Source: Dehalococcoidia bacterium UBA1152 (GTDB lineage Bacteria > Chloroflexota > Dehalococcoidia > Lucifugimonadales > UBA2962). Taken from it: a DNA stretch of 18,720 nt. Both the position numbers and the translations under genes were made by a program. Each line of letters begins with the position of its first letter. The stretch's first letter is position 1. Of this stretch, positions 1 through 8,471 are shown one piece after another. The notes under the pieces were generated by a model that saw nothing but the letters and a program-made list of their open reading frames with translations, was not told the origin of the DNA and ran no database searches. The stretch spans positions 1 to 18,720 of the forward strand of contig DBZU01000048.1 of NCBI GenBank assembly GCA_002311285.1. The letters run 5' to 3'.

Positions 1-28
1 TATAAAACCACAGACTCGTTACCACATT

Positions 29-52
29 GGTTTGAGTTTTGGTTTGAGTTTA
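29..52. repeat. 12-bp tandem duplication
   Basis: Two adjacent copies of GGTTTGAGTTT(T/A) differ only at the last base. They lie just beyond the stop of the truncated synthase remnant. No function is evident; it may mark slippage or rearrangement at the point where the gene was lost. Confidence 0.6.
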
Positions 53-68
53 AGCATATATCATCAAG

Positions 69-194
69 CTAATAATACCTGGATTCATCAAGTTGTAATT
101 TCTCTTCTGCGCTATAGGCAATATCAGGTATCTGCTCGCCGTCTCGTAGCGTAGTATCCATTATAGCGATCTGCTTTTCTTTCTCTTTATTCAT
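69..194 (-). pseudogene. N-terminal remnant of a 2-isopropylmalate/homocitrate synthase-like gene
   Basis: A 41-codon minus-strand reading frame begins with ATG at 194 and stops with TAG at 71-69. It contains IMDTTLRDGEQ followed by AYSAEEKLQL, which is the N-terminal signature of the HMGL-like acyltransferases (LeuA, homocitrate synthase, citramalate synthase). The Arg and Asp of TLRDGEQ are the catalytic and metal-binding residues in that family. Intact members run for roughly 380-550 residues. Here similarity ends abruptly after about 35 residues, in an unrelated tail and a stop, and the 68 bases left to the window edge show no continuation in any frame. A possible Shine-Dalgarno (AGG) lies about 6 bases before the ATG. 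I read it as a truncated gene. The exact subfamily cannot be assigned from so short a piece. Confidence 0.6.
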
Positions 195-314
195 ACTTTA
201 CCTAAACCCAGATGAATACTTTTGTATCGATATTTTCATTATTGAAATACCTTTTGGGCGAGGATATTCTACCGTCTAAAAGGTCAAATATAGCTCTACA
301 ACTTTGCCATCGCT

Positions 315-2978
315 TCATAAATTCACCGGGTCCTTCCTTGATGGGTCAATCCCATATTTTTTAATTGCCTTAGATACAATTCTACCATCTATCATACCTT
401 GATCAGAAAGTGCTTTAAGAGTTGTAATTACTATAAACCATCTGTCAACTTCAAAATGTTTTCGTAACGCAGACCTAGCATCACTTCTACCGTATCCATC
501 GGTTCCTAAGGAAATAAATGTTCCTGGTATCCATCGTTGGATCTGGTCAGGTATAATTTGCATATAATCAGTGGCTGCTATAAAAGGCCCTGTGCTAGAA
601 GATAGGCAGCTCTGAATATAATTTTTTTTGGGTTGCTTATCTGGATTCAAATTATTCCACCTTTCCATCTGAAGTGCATTTCTTCGTAACTCATTAAAAC
701 TTGTTACCGACCAAACATCTGAATCAACCCCAAAATCCTTAAGAAGAATCTCAGAAGATGCGAGTACTTCTCTTAAAATAGTTCCAGAGCCCATAAGTTG
801 TGCTTTCAATTTTTTCTTGCCACCTCTTTTTAGACGATACATGCCTTTTAGAATCCCATTGGATACGCCTTTTGGAATGGATGGTTGAATATAATTCTCG
901 TTCATACATGTTATGTAATAAAAAATATTCTCTTGATTCCCAATCATCCGCTTCAAACCATCATGAATAATTACTGCTAACTCATAAGCATATGTTGGAT
1001 CATAAGAAATACAATTTGGGATGGTCGATGCATGAATGAGACTATGACCATCCTGATGTTGAAGACCCTCTCCCGCTAATGTCGTCCGACCAGCAGTACC
1101 GCCCATTAAAAACCCTCGAGATTGGAGATCACCGCCTGCCCAAATAAAATCACCAATACGTTGAAACCCAAACATTGAATAATAAATATAAAAAGGAATT
1201 GTCTGGGTATTATGATTGCTATAGGAGGTCCCTGCTGCCAACCAAGAACAAAAAGCGCCTGCTTCATTGATGCCTTCCTCTAAAATTTGACCTTTTTTAT
1301 CTTCGCGATAATACATTAGCTGTCCAGCGTCCTGCGGTGTATATAGCTGGCCTTTAGACGAATAAATACCTATTTTCCGGAACATTCCTTCCATACCGAA
1401 TGTACGTGCCTCATCAGGAACAATTGGAACAATATTTTTACCAATTTTTTTATCTCGAACTAGCGCCGTTAACATTCGAATAAATGCCATAGTTGTAGAT
1501 ATCTCCCTATCACCACTTCCATCCAGTTGAGTTTTAAAAATCTTCAATGCAGGAATCATTAGTTTAGGGCCTTTAATCCGACGTTTTGGCAGATACCCTC
1601 CTAATGATTGTCGTCTCTCATGTAAATACTGCATTTCGATACTATTGGAATCGGGTTTGCAATAAGGAATGCTATCAATATCTTTGTTCGATACCGGTAT
1701 GTTAAAACGATCTCGAAACTCTTTTAGTGCTTCAATATTTAATTTTTTTTGTTGGTGCGCTGTATTTTTACCTTCGCCAGCAGAACCCATACCAAATCCT
1801 TTAACAGTCTTGGCTAGAATAACGGTTGGCCTACCTTTATGATTCAATGCATTTTTATATGCTGAATAGACTTTTATTGCGTCATGACCGCCTCTATTTA
1901 GGCGCCATATATCCTCATCAGACATGTTAGCAACCATTTCATCAGTCTCAGGATATCGACCAAAGAAATGTTTACGAACATAATCTCCGCCTTTAGATTT
2001 AAAATTTTGATATTCTCCATCTACACATTCTTCCATAACACGTTGTAATAAACCGTCATGATCCTTGGCTAATAAGGGATCCCACCGAGAACCCCAAATT
2101 ACCTTAATTACATTCCAACCTGCGCCTCCAAAAGCAGCTTCTAGCTCCTGAATAATTTTGCCATTTCCTCGAACTGGTCCATCAAGGCGTTGAAGATTAC
2201 AGTTAACAACAAACACCAAATTATCTAACCCCTCTCGAACAGGCATAGTAATTGCGCCAAGTGATTCAGGCTCGTCCATTTCGCCATCTCCAATAAAACA
2301 CCATACTTTCCTGTCACTGGATGGAATAAGTTCACGATGTTCCATGTAACGCATAAATCGAGCTTGATAAATAGCCATCATAGGCCCTAAACCCATTGAA
2401 ACTGTAGGAAACTGCCAAAATTCTGGCATTAACCATGGGTGTGGATAGGATGATAAACCGCCTCCACCAACTTCTTGGCGAAAGCGATTAAGTTGTTGCT
2501 CGGTTAAACGTCCTTCTAGATAAGCACGAGAGTAAATGCCTGGCGCGGAGTGTCCTTGCATAAACACCATATCTCCGCCTTGAGCTTTGTTATGTGCACG
2601 CCAAAAATGATTGAATCCTACTTCGTACAGTGTAGCTGAAGATGCATAGGTTGCAATATGACCGCCATATTCAGAAGTCTGTCTATTCGAGAGTACAACC
2701 ATAGCCATAGCATTCCAACGAATATAAGCTTCAATTCTTTTCTCAATTGAACGGTCTCCAGGATATTTTTCCTGCATTCCCACTGGAATGGTATTGAGGT
2801 AGGCGGTATTTGGGGAAAATGGTAAATACGCACCAGAACGTCTCGCGTAATCAACCATCTGATTCAGGAGATATTGCGCCCTATCAGGGCCATATTGACG
2901 AAGAACAGAACCTATAGATTCAACCCATTCTTTCGTTTCGGTAGGATCAACATCATCAAATTGGTTAAAATTACTCAT
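315..2978 (-). CDS. aceE: Pyruvate dehydrogenase E1 component, homodimeric type
   Basis: Thiamine-diphosphate-dependent E1 subunit of the pyruvate dehydrogenase complex. It decarboxylates pyruvate and reductively acetylates the lipoyl groups of E2, in the cytoplasm. The 887-residue product equals the length of E. coli AceE. The TPP-binding motif is clear (GDGEMDEPESLGA, with VNCNLQRLDGPVRGNGK after it). The loop segment VKGFGMGSAGEGKNTAHQQ carries His408, which corresponds to His407 of the mature E. coli enzyme. The C-terminal part has the expected ATDY and GTDGYGRSD segments. The ATG at 2978 gives the usual N-terminus (MSNFNQFDDVDPTETKEW), but no good Shine-Dalgarno precedes it. Normally aceF and lpd follow; here the sequence after the stop holds only a 120-bp gap and an unrelated gene remnant, so E2 and E3 must be encoded elsewhere. 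It is separated from the upstream amt gene by 87 bp on the same strand. Confidence 0.97.
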   Translation of the reverse strand: MSNFNQFDDVDPTETKEWVESIGSVLRQYGPDRAQYLLNQMVDYARRSGAYLPFSPNTAYLNTIPVGMQEKYPGDRSIEKRIEAYIRWNAMAMVVLSNRQTSEYGGHIATYASSATLYEVGFNHFWRAHNKAQGGDMVFMQGHSAPGIYSRAYLEGRLTEQQLNRFRQEVGGGGLSSYPHPWLMPEFWQFPTVSMGLGPMMAIYQARFMRYMEHRELIPSSDRKVWCFIGDGEMDEPESLGAITMPVREGLDNLVFVVNCNLQRLDGPVRGNGKIIQELEAAFGGAGWNVIKVIWGSRWDPLLAKDHDGLLQRVMEECVDGEYQNFKSKGGDYVRKHFFGRYPETDEMVANMSDEDIWRLNRGGHDAIKVYSAYKNALNHKGRPTVILAKTVKGFGMGSAGEGKNTAHQQKKLNIEALKEFRDRFNIPVSNKDIDSIPYCKPDSNSIEMQYLHERRQSLGGYLPKRRIKGPKLMIPALKIFKTQLDGSGDREISTTMAFIRMLTALVRDKKIGKNIVPIVPDEARTFGMEGMFRKIGIYSSKGQLYTPQDAGQLMYYREDKKGQILEEGINEAGAFCSWLAAGTSYSNHNTQTIPFYIYYSMFGFQRIGDFIWAGGDLQSRGFLMGGTAGRTTLAGEGLQHQDGHSLIHASTIPNCISYDPTYAYELAVIIHDGLKRMIGNQENIFYYITCMNENYIQPSIPKGVSNGILKGMYRLKRGGKKKLKAQLMGSGTILREVLASSEILLKDFGVDSDVWSVTSFNELRRNALQMERWNNLNPDKQPKKNYIQSCLSSSTGPFIAATDYMQIIPDQIQRWIPGTFISLGTDGYGRSDARSALRKHFEVDRWFIVITTLKALSDQGMIDGRIVSKAIKKYGIDPSRKDPVNL

Positions 2979-3065
2979 TTAAAATAAGAGGAGCTGTCAA
3001 TCAAATAAATCAACTTGGTTTTTTAATTATTCCAAATTGGACTAAGTGGTGGGGCTAGGCGGGAT

Positions 3066-4232
3066 TTATTTTTCATCTTCTTCATGTCCTAACATGAACT
3101 CTGGGTATGCTTTACTACCTGTTTCCCACATATCTTGTCCGCCCAGTTCTTCTTCCCTACCTATTCGAATACCTATTGTATTCTTAAGTGCAAACCATAT
3201 TACATAGGATGAAGAAAATACAAAGGCAAAGATCGTTGCAGTTCCTATTGCTTGTTCTGTAAATGTTGCATCAGTATTTAATATTGGTACCAACATAAGC
3301 CCTAAAACACCGGCAACACCATGAACACTGATTGCACCCACCGGGTCGTCAATACCCCACTTCTCAAGATAACTCATGGAGAGCGGAATGATTAAACCAC
3401 CTAATCCACCATAGATGATTGAAACATATGGTGAAGGTGTTAAGGGGTCAGCAGTAATTACGACCAGTCCAGCTAATGCACCATTACATACTGCATTTAA
3501 TGGAACTCTTCCTAACCATAATTTGGATAATACCAAAGCAGATATTAAACCGGATGCAGCCGCAGTATTTGTATTAACAAATATCTTTGCAACCGCATTT
3601 GCATTCTCAAAACCAGAGATTGCAAGTTGTGAACCACCATTGAATCCAAACCAACCCATCCAAAGAATGAGAGTTCCCAGTGCAACTTGAGCTGCATTGG
3701 AACCATGTATTGGTTTTGGCAATCCGTTCTTATCGTACTTTCCTATTCTGGGCCCGAGTAACAATACCCCTGCAAGTGCAGCTGACGCCCCCGCCATATG
3801 AACGATTCCAGAGCCAGCAAAGTCATAAAAACCTCTTTGACTTAACCATCCACCACCCCAAGACCATGCACCCTGTATAGGGTAGATTAATGCAGTAAAG
3901 ATTGTTGCAAACAGGAGGAATGTCCAGAGTTTCTTTCTTTCTGCTACTGCACCAGACACAATTGACATTGCAGTTGCGACAAATACAACTTGAAAAAAGA
4001 AATCAGACCATAGTGCATGATCATCTGGTGGGTTCCACCCATACATGAGTCCATATCCTGCTAGTAAAAAACTGATTGATGCAACACTGTAGAGTGCAAC
4101 ATTTTTAATTAATATTTCCGTAACATTTTTACTACGAATTGAACCAGCTTCTAACATGGTAAAACCTGTAGCCATCCACATGACCAGTGTTCCCATAACT
4201 AAAAAATATAGGGTGTTTAATGAGTATTCCAT
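3066..4232 (-). CDS. amt: Ammonium transporter (Amt/MEP/Rh family)
   Basis: Inner-membrane ammonium channel of 388 residues with about eleven hydrophobic segments. Family hallmarks are present: both pore histidines (His145 in GIVHMAG and His304 in SVHGVAG, matching the AmtB twin-His pair), the GAWSWGGGWL segment at the periplasmic entrance, and GWFGFNGGS with the second gate Phe. The N-terminus (GFTMLEAGSIRSKNV) is of the LEAG type and lacks the cleavable leader found in E. coli AmtB. The cytoplasmic tail keeps a version of the conserved Gly-x-Asp...Ala-Tyr pattern (GGQDMWETGSKAYPEF) that in AmtB contacts PII protein, then ends acidic (EEDEK). An AGAGGAT-type ribosome site sits about 10 bases before the ATG. 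It lies downstream of torF on the same strand, 145 bp apart, so the two may be cotranscribed. No glnK/glnB gene is adjacent. Confidence 0.95.
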   Translation of the reverse strand: MEYSLNTLYFLVMGTLVMWMATGFTMLEAGSIRSKNVTEILIKNVALYSVASISFLLAGYGLMYGWNPPDDHALWSDFFFQVVFVATAMSIVSGAVAERKKLWTFLLFATIFTALIYPIQGAWSWGGGWLSQRGFYDFAGSGIVHMAGASAALAGVLLLGPRIGKYDKNGLPKPIHGSNAAQVALGTLILWMGWFGFNGGSQLAISGFENANAVAKIFVNTNTAAASGLISALVLSKLWLGRVPLNAVCNGALAGLVVITADPLTPSPYVSIIYGGLGGLIIPLSMSYLEKWGIDDPVGAISVHGVAGVLGLMLVPILNTDATFTEQAIGTATIFAFVFSSSYVIWFALKNTIGIRIGREEELGGQDMWETGSKAYPEFMLGHEEDEK

Positions 4233-4339
4233 TTGTTTTCTATCCTCTTTTCTTTGATTTATAATTGTTTCAAATTGATTCCATTCTAAAATTAATTTTA
4301 TATAGTTACCTCCCTGGCAATAAGGCAGACAAGAATATA

Positions 4340-4370
4340 GAGAATGAGCATGAAGGCCACACCCATTCTC
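4340..4370 (-). other. Inverted repeat between torF and amt
   Basis: GAGAATG at 4340-4346 pairs perfectly with CATTCTC at 4364-4370, with a 17-base loop, just after the torF stop codon. No run of U follows on the transcript, so an intrinsic terminator is doubtful. It could be a processing or mRNA-stability hairpin that sets the amt level relative to torF. Confidence 0.3.
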
Positions 4371-4377
4371 CGTTTAT

Positions 4378-5025
4378 TCAAAAAGAGAAGGATTTCCCGA
4401 TATTAAATACTAAGAAGTTATCTCCTGAAGACCCGGTTAGAGCACTGTCAGAACTAATATATTTAACGGTTGCATCTACTTCTCCAAGGGTAAATCCATA
4501 AGCCAATTCAAAATATCTTCCATCAAAATCTTCCGAAAAATCTCCGATAGTTATATAAAAACCACTATCAAATCCGTATGACGCAGATATAAAAGTGTAA
4601 TCTTGAGTATCGCCATCGAAATTGTCATATTCACCAAAGGCGCTATTGAATGAAAAAGATTTATATGTGAAACCTAGATTAACCTCTTCGTAAGTATCAT
4701 CAAAATCGTCTGTATAGTAATAACCGGTGAATCCTAAACTGTAAGAAAAATCCTCATTCTCACTGGACCCTGAATAACCAAAAAATCCATCAACCTCTAA
4801 GCCATCAGTCACTTGGGCTGCCCAAGTACCCACATAAAATCCATTAGAAGAGTAATCTAGACCAGCAGATGCAGAAGATTTCTCTTGAGCTATACCCCTA
4901 AAAATATACTCACTCTCAAAACCAACATTGGCCGAAACATCTGCCTGAACTTCCATTGTTAAAAACGATAAAAAAACAGAGGTCAGTAAAGATGACAGCA
5001 TTATCATTTTATTCTTCCTTTTCAC
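4378..5025 (-). CDS. TorF family putative porin (Gcw_chp domain)
   Basis: Predicted outer-membrane beta-barrel protein of 215 residues. Residues 1-28 form a signal peptide (Lys/Arg-rich start, hydrophobic core LLTSVFLSFLTM, cleavage near VQA/DV). The mature start (DVSANVGFESEYIFRGIAQ) is the signature beginning of the TIGR02001/Gcw_chp family. The rest alternates aromatic strands with acidic turns (repeated YxxDDF/DF pairs) and ends in an aromatic (SFSF), as barrel proteins do. The start is GTG at 5025, supported by AAGGAGAA seven bases upstream; an internal ATG at residue 7 is less well placed. In many gammaproteobacteria this family sits beside glnK-amt and is thought to be tied to nitrogen supply. 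Here it precedes amt directly, which fits that association. The transported substrate is unknown. Confidence 0.85.
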   Translation of the reverse strand: MKRKNKMIMLSSLLTSVFLSFLTMEVQADVSANVGFESEYIFRGIAQEKSSASAGLDYSSNGFYVGTWAAQVTDGLEVDGFFGYSGSSENEDFSYSLGFTGYYYTDDFDDTYEEVNLGFTYKSFSFNSAFGEYDNFDGDTQDYTFISASYGFDSGFYITIGDFSEDFDGRYFELAYGFTLGEVDATVKYISSDSALTGSSGDNFLVFNIGKSFSF

Positions 5026-5433
5026 TATTAATTCTCCTTGATAAGTTACTTAGACAATTGAGATCTCTTGATTCCTAAAAATCATTAATTGATTTCACGT
5101 CTTGAAATCGGTTAAATTTTTAAAAAATGGGGACGCTCTCAGAGAATTGTTTAGCTTCTTGCTGTAAATTCTTCTAATTTTAGTTGGAAAAAAGGATTTG
5201 TTGATCGTGAGATAAACGGTCCCGTTTCTTCAGCTCTCGCCTACTTGCGTCTCAATTGTCAGCACGTGCATTGAACCAGAACTTAATGTAAGTGTCAAAT
5301 CTAGTAATTGGTCATACCAATATAAAGGATATTGTTATGCCAATATATTGCTTATGTTTAACTATTTTGTAAGAATAAATAAGAGATGTAAAAAATATAG
5401 ATGCATTCACAGATTTACATGAGGTGTAAACAA
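5026..5433. other. Divergent intergenic region torF / TonB-dependent receptor
   Basis: About 0.4 kb without a supported gene. It holds the Shine-Dalgarno of torF at its left end, a FadR-type operator candidate at 5307-5321, and the receptor's ribosome site at its right end. A TTGCTT (5348) with a weak AT-rich -10 near 5370 is the best promoter guess for the receptor, but it is poor. Short frames in 5130-5280 resemble nothing I recognise. Confidence 0.5.
5307..5321. promoter_or_regulatory. Candidate FadR/GntR-family operator upstream of the TonB receptor
   Basis: A perfect 15-bp palindrome, ATTGGT-CAT-ACCAAT. It fits the known FadR-subfamily operator form TGGT-N3-ACCA. It lies about 110 bp before the receptor start, where a regulator could control transcription. 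Two related sites lie beside the FadR-family gene of this locus (10100-10120 and 10279-10291), which suggests a shared regulator. Binding is inferred. Confidence 0.5.
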
Positions 5434-8382
5434 ATGAAAACAAAAATTACAAAAGATGCAGGGTTGTTGAGGCGCTCACTCTTTAGTAGAAAGCTACTAT
5501 TTACAATCTTGGTTTGTGCGCTTGCAGGTTTATCCAGCTTAGGCTTTGCTCAAACCGAGATAGAAGAAGTTGTTGTTACTGGTATCCGCGCTTCTCTTAA
5601 AAGTGCACTTGCTGAGAAGCGGAATTCAGATAACCTTATTGAGGTGGTCGTCGCTGAGGACATCGGTAAACTACCTGATCAAAATCTTGCAGAAGTACTG
5701 GAAAATATCACAGGGGTCCAAATTACTCGTACGGCGGGTGTCGGTACCGGTGTTCAAATCCGTGGTACCAACGCAAACCGAATCGAAATTAATGGTGTCT
5801 CTACCGTAGGCTCTGGCTCTGGTCGAAGTGGTATTGATTTTGAAGATATAAATGCGTCAATTATTGCTGCTGTTGAAGTTATTAAATCCCCTGAAGCTAA
5901 GACCACTGAGGGTTCTGTGGGCGGTGTAATTAACCTGAGAACCATACGTCCGCTTGATTTGAAAGAAACCTTCGGCTCCGTTCGGTATCTAATGGAAGAC
6001 AGCAGTCTAAGCTCTGAAAGCGCCCAACCAAGAATTTCAGGCGCTTGGGGAAACAAATGGTCGACTGATTCAGGCGAGTTCGGTATTGTTATCAGCGGTA
6101 GCTTGACTGAACAAGAAGCTGTGTCATTCCGGCCGCGTGTCGACCACGATAATATTTCTTCGCCTCCTGGGGCAAATCCTTCTGAATTTCTTGGTATTCA
6201 GTTCCTGATTCAGGAGCAAGAGAATGATGATTATGAAACCGGAAATCTTGCCACAACCTTTGAATGGGCACCTAGTGACAACGTGAAGTTTCACTTCGAT
6301 GCCATTATTACTGAGCAGGAGCGAAGTCGAGACCAATATAGGCTGCAGGCATCGGGTGTGAGTACGTTAAGACACCTTAGTATTCCTACTGCATTTACTA
6401 CAGTGGACTTCGGTGTAGGTCCTGGGACTTTCCCGCAGGCACTTCAGGGCACGCTCGAGCCAGTTCTGTCTCATGATGATGATGATCCAAACTTGCGTTT
6501 CTCAAGCGAGACAAACTCTCGTGTCACAGATACTGAAGTATTTTCATTTGGTGGTGAATGGGTAGGGGCTAAATTGACTGCAAGTTTTGAGATTACAAGG
6601 GCCAGCTCAGACACAGTGACTCCAAACTTAAGTACAACTTTGAACTTTATTAATCCTAACTGCCCTCTAGACGGTACGAGTAATGATAACTGTGTGCCAT
6701 TTAAATATGATTTGTCAGGAGGCACATTGTCATGGGGTGTCAATTTTGACTCACCATTTGCACCTTCAAAAGCAGATTTGCTGAACCCTGCCAATGTTGT
6801 TCTGGATCAGGTGGCAGTAGATCGCAACACTAACAATAATAAAGATGATACTTTGCGCTTAGATTTTACTTATGACTTAGATTGGAATGCTATAAACTCC
6901 TTAGATTTTGGCTTTCGTTACAGTGATTCTTCAAGTAAATTTGAAGATATTGGTGATCGTATTGGTGGCTTCAGTAAAATGATAGATAGCCCTAATGGTA
7001 CTCTTTTTTCAGAACTTCTTGTTCAGGGGCCAACTAACTACAATTCTGGGGACGGCAGAACCTTATTCATTCAGAATTTCCTACTTCTCGATCCAGATCG
7101 CTCCTTTTCTGATCCAGAAGGGACGATCGCAATTCTGCAAGCTGCTGTTATAGCTCACGATCCGACTAGCCCTGATATTCTAAACCTCAAATCGAATGAG
7201 AATGCCTTCTATAATGTCAGTGAAGAAACCTCGGCGTTGTATGTCCAAGCAAATTTTAAGAATGGTATTTTCAGGGGTAACTTTGGTCTGCGTTATGTAG
7301 AGACTGATATTGACTCAGTCGCGTTTGGTCCTAAGGACGCTAGTGGAAATAGGTCACTGCAGTCTACAAAAGGTTCTTATGATTTTGTACTACCACGCGT
7401 GAATATAGTAGCAGAGGTGAGGGATGACTTGCTCGTTCGTTTTGGTTATGGATCTGATATCAGACGTCCTAGTTTCAGCACTCTAAATACTGGATTTACT
7501 TTTGACCCTAGCGAAAATTCTTTTGTTAAATTAGGTAACCCCAGTCTAGAGCCTGAGGAAGTTGATTCATTCGATATAGCGGCTGAATGGTATTTTGCTC
7601 CCTCAGCCGTAGTGAGTGTCGGTTACTTTAAAAAGAAGCGTACAAACATATTTGGTCAATATTATGAAGGCGCTTTGCTTATTGCCGATGCTAGTAGTAC
7701 GAGTGGCTTCATCCGTGAGACTGACTCATCATGTCCAGGTGGCGGTATCTATAACCCAATAGTTGTACCTAATGTTTTGGGTGACCCATCTCAACTTGGA
7801 ATGTGTGTTGATTTCACTCAACCTGGAAATGATCCTGCTACTACAACTCAGAAAGGTATAGAGATTGCCTTCCAATACGACTTGTCAAGCCGTGAAGATG
7901 AACTCGGTTGGGCATCAGGTTTTGGTGTGCTTGCAAACTTCACTAGTCAGGACTTCAGCGGTGGCTCTGAACTTGATTGCACTTCAGGTCGAGGAAAGGC
8001 TGTCCTTGGTGATGTCTGTAAACTAAGAGGCCTTCTTGATTTTTCTGATACTGCTTACAACTTAACCTTGTTCTATGAGAAGTTTGGCGTTTCAGCCAGA
8101 ATGCGTTATACATGGCGTGACGGCTTCCGCACGAACGATTTCGCTGGTGGTGCTAACACAAGCGGCAGCAGTACGTTCAGCTTCCCTGTTCATACCCTAG
8201 ATAGAGGTCAGCTGAATGCCAGTATCCGCTATGCTGTAAATGATAATCTCAATGTTGGTATGGAGGTTGTTAACCTGCTTGAAGAGGGTATTAATCAACA
8301 TTGTGTTAGTGAAACTGGACCTCTATGTTTTGTTGGAATTCCGGATCGACGTGTTACGATTGGTGCCAGCTATAAATGGTAA
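5434..8382 (+). CDS. TonB-dependent receptor, probable alginate-oligosaccharide importer
   Basis: Outer-membrane TonB-dependent transporter of the TonB-Xanth-Caul type (TIGR01782-like), about 982 residues. After a signal peptide ending near LGFAQ comes the TonB box (EIEEVVVTGIRASL). The plug domain follows (EDIGKLPDQNLAEVLENITGVQI, then GVQIRGTNANRIEING and GSVGGVINLRT). The remainder is a 22-strand-type barrel with typical late motifs (LRYVETD, FGYGSDIRRPSF, LGNPSLEPEEVDSFDIAAEWYF) and a C-terminal aromatic (ASYKW). I start it at ATG 5434, because GAGGTG sits about 7 bases upstream and the leader then reads MKTKITK plus a hydrophobic stretch. An upstream in-frame ATG at 5401 would add 11 residues with no ribosome site. 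The substrate is inferred from its place beside alginate lyase genes. A strong terminator closes the gene. Confidence 0.93.
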   Translation: MKTKITKDAGLLRRSLFSRKLLFTILVCALAGLSSLGFAQTEIEEVVVTGIRASLKSALAEKRNSDNLIEVVVAEDIGKLPDQNLAEVLENITGVQITRTAGVGTGVQIRGTNANRIEINGVSTVGSGSGRSGIDFEDINASIIAAVEVIKSPEAKTTEGSVGGVINLRTIRPLDLKETFGSVRYLMEDSSLSSESAQPRISGAWGNKWSTDSGEFGIVISGSLTEQEAVSFRPRVDHDNISSPPGANPSEFLGIQFLIQEQENDDYETGNLATTFEWAPSDNVKFHFDAIITEQERSRDQYRLQASGVSTLRHLSIPTAFTTVDFGVGPGTFPQALQGTLEPVLSHDDDDPNLRFSSETNSRVTDTEVFSFGGEWVGAKLTASFEITRASSDTVTPNLSTTLNFINPNCPLDGTSNDNCVPFKYDLSGGTLSWGVNFDSPFAPSKADLLNPANVVLDQVAVDRNTNNNKDDTLRLDFTYDLDWNAINSLDFGFRYSDSSSKFEDIGDRIGGFSKMIDSPNGTLFSELLVQGPTNYNSGDGRTLFIQNFLLLDPDRSFSDPEGTIAILQAAVIAHDPTSPDILNLKSNENAFYNVSEETSALYVQANFKNGIFRGNFGLRYVETDIDSVAFGPKDASGNRSLQSTKGSYDFVLPRVNIVAEVRDDLLVRFGYGSDIRRPSFSTLNTGFTFDPSENSFVKLGNPSLEPEEVDSFDIAAEWYFAPSAVVSVGYFKKKRTNIFGQYYEGALLIADASSTSGFIRETDSSCPGGGIYNPIVVPNVLGDPSQLGMCVDFTQPGNDPATTTQKGIEIAFQYDLSSREDELGWASGFGVLANFTSQDFSGGSELDCTSGRGKAVLGDVCKLRGLLDFSDTAYNLTLFYEKFGVSARMRYTWRDGFRTNDFAGGANTSGSSTFSFPVHTLDRGQLNASIRYAVNDNLNVGMEVVNLLEEGINQHCVSETGPLCFVGIPDRRVTIGASYKW

Positions 8383-8394
8383 CTTAGTCACTTT

Positions 8395-8441
8395 AAAAAG
8401 CCCCAGCTTATCTCCCTCATGCTAGTTGGGGCTTTTTTTTT
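8395..8441 (+). terminator. Rho-independent terminator after the TonB receptor
   Basis: AAAAAGCCCCAGCT (8395-8408) pairs with AGTTGGGGCTTTTT (8424-8437) with one G-U pair and a 15-base loop. A run of nine T (8433-8441) follows. It separates the receptor from the downstream reductase, so the latter must rely on read-through or its own start. Confidence 0.92.
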
Positions 8442-8471
8442 GTAAAAAGCTAGACAAGGAAAATAGTAATT

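Noticed and set aside
249..284. ACCTTTT/AAAAGGT inverted repeat after aceE as a terminator
   Set aside because: The loop is 22 bases, the stem is AT-rich and no T-run follows; it is not convincing as an intrinsic terminator.
5130..5280. Short open frames in the torF/receptor intergenic region, and a TGGGGAC string recalling sequence near some Y1 transposases
   Set aside because: No protein similarity could be recognised and there are no terminal repeats or transposase motifs.
5331..5345. ATTGTTATGCCAAT as a second receptor-side operator
   Set aside because: The spacing between half-sites is one base short of the 5307-5321 palindrome and the core GT-N3-AC is absent.
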